A stretch of 7,872 bases of DNA, taken from contig CAMJHJ010000110.1 of the NCBI GenBank assembly GCA_946405485.1, positions 1 through 7,872 on the forward strand, read 5' to 3'. Made by a program: the position numbers and the translations under genes. The stretch is from an uncultured Bacteroidales bacterium (GTDB taxonomy: Bacteria; Bacteroidota; Bacteroidia; Bacteroidales; UBA932). Under the pieces are notes generated by a model, which saw nothing but the letters and a program-made list of their open reading frames with translations, was not told where the DNA came from and did not search any database. Within the stretch, counting starts at the first letter, position 1. Each line of letters starts with the position of its first letter. Below are positions 6,089 to 7,872 of the stretch, one piece after another.

Positions 6089-7872
6089 ATGAAAAGATTT
6101 GTTTTTTTGCTCTGCGCATTGCTGCCCCTGGGGGCCTTTGCGCAGGATTTTTCCTATCTGCACATCCGTGAGGCTTCCCCGGAAGGGCGGATGCTTTCCG
6201 TTGAGGATGTCACCTTCGGAAGGGGTGTACGCCCTGCAATGAAGTATTTTGCCTGGGAGGATGAGGCGACGCTCCTGTGTTACGAAAAGGACAGTCTGCG
6301 TCATATTCCCATCGGCGGGGGTGAGGAGTGGGTGACGCCCCGTCCGTCGCCTTCAGACCGCAAGCCGGTCCTGCCTGGCGGCGCAGCAGGTGCCGTGACC
6401 GTCGCCGGTCGCACGGCCTATACCTTGGACGGCTGCATTTATGTCGAGGAAGGAAGCGTGTCACAGAAAGTGTTCGAAGGCGGTGACGGCATCGTCGTCG
6501 GAGAGTCTGTGAGCCGCAACGAGTTCGGCATCAACGGAGGCTTGTTTTGGAGCCCGGACGCTTCCCGCCTTGCCTTTTACCGCAAAGATGAGACGCGTGT
6601 GACAGACTTTCCGCTGTTGGACGTCAAGACCCGCACGGGAGAGTTGCGGACGATCAAATACCCGATGAACGGGATGGCTTCCGAACGTATCACACTGGGA
6701 GTCTGGGATGCCGCCACGCATTCCGTCGTCTGGATTGAACCCACGGATTTTGACAAAGAGCGTTATCTGACTTGCGTATCATGGGATCCTTCTTCGTCCC
6801 ATGTGTTCATTCAGGTGCTGGACCGCAGCCAGCACAAGATGCATCTGAATATGTATGATGCGGCCGACGGTTCTTTCGTCAAGACGCTGCTGACCGAAGA
6901 GAATGAGGCTTGGGTCGAGCCGTATGAGCCATTGCATTTTATTGACGACCAGTATTTTATCTATAGCATTGACAATCGGGACGGATATAAGAATCTCTAC
7001 CTTTGCGACCTGGAGGGCGGTGTCCGCCGCCTGACCTCCTGCGCGGCTGACGTGCATTTCGTCGCGCGGGCCGGAGAATATGTGTACTATACTTCCGCCG
7101 AGGTGTCACCGGTCGAGAACCACTTGTTCCGCATCCGGATGCGCCGTCCGCGCCGCGGAGGACTGGAGCGCTGGCGTTTCGATGCGCCGCAGCGCCTGAC
7201 CTGGGACGAGGGCTGGCATTCGGTTTCGTTCAACGCCGCAAAGACGTATTTCATAGACAGTTGGAGCGCTTTCGACGTACCACACGCGAGCGCTTTGCGC
7301 CGCTGTGACGGGACGCCGGTCCGTGAACTGGATCGCGCCGCCGATCCGCTGAATGGCGTGGCGACGGGTGAAATCCGGTTCGGCTCCGTTAAGAGTGCCG
7401 ACGGGGCTTTCGACAACTATTTCCGTCTTTATCTGCCGGTCGGTTTCGATCCTGCGAAGAAATATCCTCTCGTCGTTTATGTGTATGGAGGTCCTCACAG
7501 CCAGATGGTTCAGGATCGATGGCTGGCGGGTATACGGCCGCTGGAGATGTACTGGGCCCAGCACGGCTATGTCGTCTATGTCCAGGACAACCGGGGTACG
7601 TCCAATCGTGGCACTGCCTTCGAGAAGGCGATCAACCGTGCCTGCGGGCAGGTCGAGATGCAGGATCAGATGGCGGGCATCCGTGAGTTGCTGAAAGCAC
7701 CCTGGGTGGACGTGGACCGTGTCGGTGTCCACGGTTGGAGCTACGGTGGTTTCATGACGATATCTTTGTTGACCAACTATCCGGAGGTATTCAAGGTTGG
7801 CGTCGCCGGCGGTCCTGTGATCGATTGGAAGTGGTATGAGGTGATGTACGGCGAGCGCTACATGGATACGCC
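6089..7872 (+). CDS. Secreted S9 (prolyl oligopeptidase family) serine peptidase, PtpA/DPP IV type (partial)
   Basis: The frame is open from the ATG to the right edge (594 full codons). Residues 1-18 form a signal peptide, MKRFVFLLCALLPLGAFA, with likely cleavage before Gln19, so the enzyme acts in the periplasm or on the surface. A beta-propeller (about 20-440) contains SRNEFGINGGLFWSPDAS (142-159), LAFYRKDE, KYPMNGM and WVEPYEPLHF. The alpha/beta-hydrolase domain includes YPLVVYVYGGPHSQ, DNRGTSNRG and GWSYGGF, with nucleophile Ser551. The family removes di- or tripeptides ending in proline from peptide N-termini. The closest protein I recall is P. gingivalis prolyl tripeptidyl peptidase PtpA. 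Glu145 and Glu584 sit where PtpA has the two glutamates that hold the substrate N-terminus, which favours tripeptidyl over dipeptidyl specificity. The propeller N-terminus is about 60 residues shorter than in PtpA. The catalytic Asp and His, expected about 75 and 105 residues after the Ser, lie beyond the window. An Arg-rich stretch at about 350-363 is unusual. Confidence 0.93.
   Translation, partial: MKRFVFLLCALLPLGAFAQDFSYLHIREASPEGRMLSVEDVTFGRGVRPAMKYFAWEDEATLLCYEKDSLRHIPIGGGEEWVTPRPSPSDRKPVLPGGAAGAVTVAGRTAYTLDGCIYVEEGSVSQKVFEGGDGIVVGESVSRNEFGINGGLFWSPDASRLAFYRKDETRVTDFPLLDVKTRTGELRTIKYPMNGMASERITLGVWDAATHSVVWIEPTDFDKERYLTCVSWDPSSSHVFIQVLDRSQHKMHLNMYDAADGSFVKTLLTEENEAWVEPYEPLHFIDDQYFIYSIDNRDGYKNLYLCDLEGGVRRLTSCAADVHFVARAGEYVYYTSAEVSPVENHLFRIRMRRPRRGGLERWRFDAPQRLTWDEGWHSVSFNAAKTYFIDSWSAFDVPHASALRRCDGTPVRELDRAADPLNGVATGEIRFGSVKSADGAFDNYFRLYLPVGFDPAKKYPLVVYVYGGPHSQMVQDRWLAGIRPLEMYWAQHGYVVYVQDNRGTSNRGTAFEKAINRACGQVEMQDQMAGIRELLKAPWVDVDRVGVHGWSYGGFMTISLLTNYPEVFKVGVAGGPVIDWKWYEVMYGERYMDT

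Noticed and set aside
7106..7732. A 208-codon minus-strand open frame
   Set aside because: It is antisense to the S9 peptidase over conserved catalytic-domain sequence and shows no motif of its own.

Overview
This window looks like ordinary chromosomal DNA from a GC-rich member of the Bacteroidota, probably a Bacteroidales gut or rumen lineage (Alistipes/Rikenellaceae or a Cryptobacteroides-like group; the genus is a guess). Three things point there. Several intergenic gaps carry the Bacteroidota promoter element TAnnTTTG, one of them with a TTTG box 19 bp upstream. Shine-Dalgarno sequences are weak or absent at most starts. The protein families also fit: a CAD-like carbamoyl-phosphate synthase large subunit, a PtpA-like S9 peptidase and a small FVFGEG membrane protein. 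Coding regions are visibly GC-rich and the gaps are short and AT-rich.

Layout from left to right. Positions 1-101 (+) hold the last codons of a gene cut by the left edge. It converges on an aldo/keto reductase of the YghZ type (109-1119, -), and a stem-loop spans both stop codons. Upstream of the reductase, also on the minus strand, is a complete tRNA-Glu(CUC) unit: promoter (1251-1281), tRNA (1164-1235) and intrinsic terminator (1132-1161). The terminator T-tract runs into a TATATTTG element that sits directly in front of the reductase ATG. Further upstream on the minus strand is a trigger factor (1284-2303) that appears to lack the central PPIase domain. A 107-bp divergent gap separates it from carB (2411-5611, +), a full-length large subunit of CAD/CPS1 type with no carA beside it. 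A TATATTTG element then precedes a two-gene unit: a 139-residue single-pass membrane protein (5668-6087) and, one base later, a secreted serine peptidase of family S9 (6089 to the right edge), cut before the catalytic Asp and His.

The genes do not form one pathway. They are housekeeping functions (protein folding, decoding, carbamoyl phosphate for pyrimidines and arginine, aldehyde reduction) next to a periplasmic peptide-degradation unit. There is no gap over 300 bases without a gene, and I see no mobile element, CRISPR array or phage gene. I found no clearly new system. The points most worth a second look are the PPIase-less trigger factor, the CPS1-like allosteric pocket of CarB, and the compact promoter/terminator arrangement around the tRNA.
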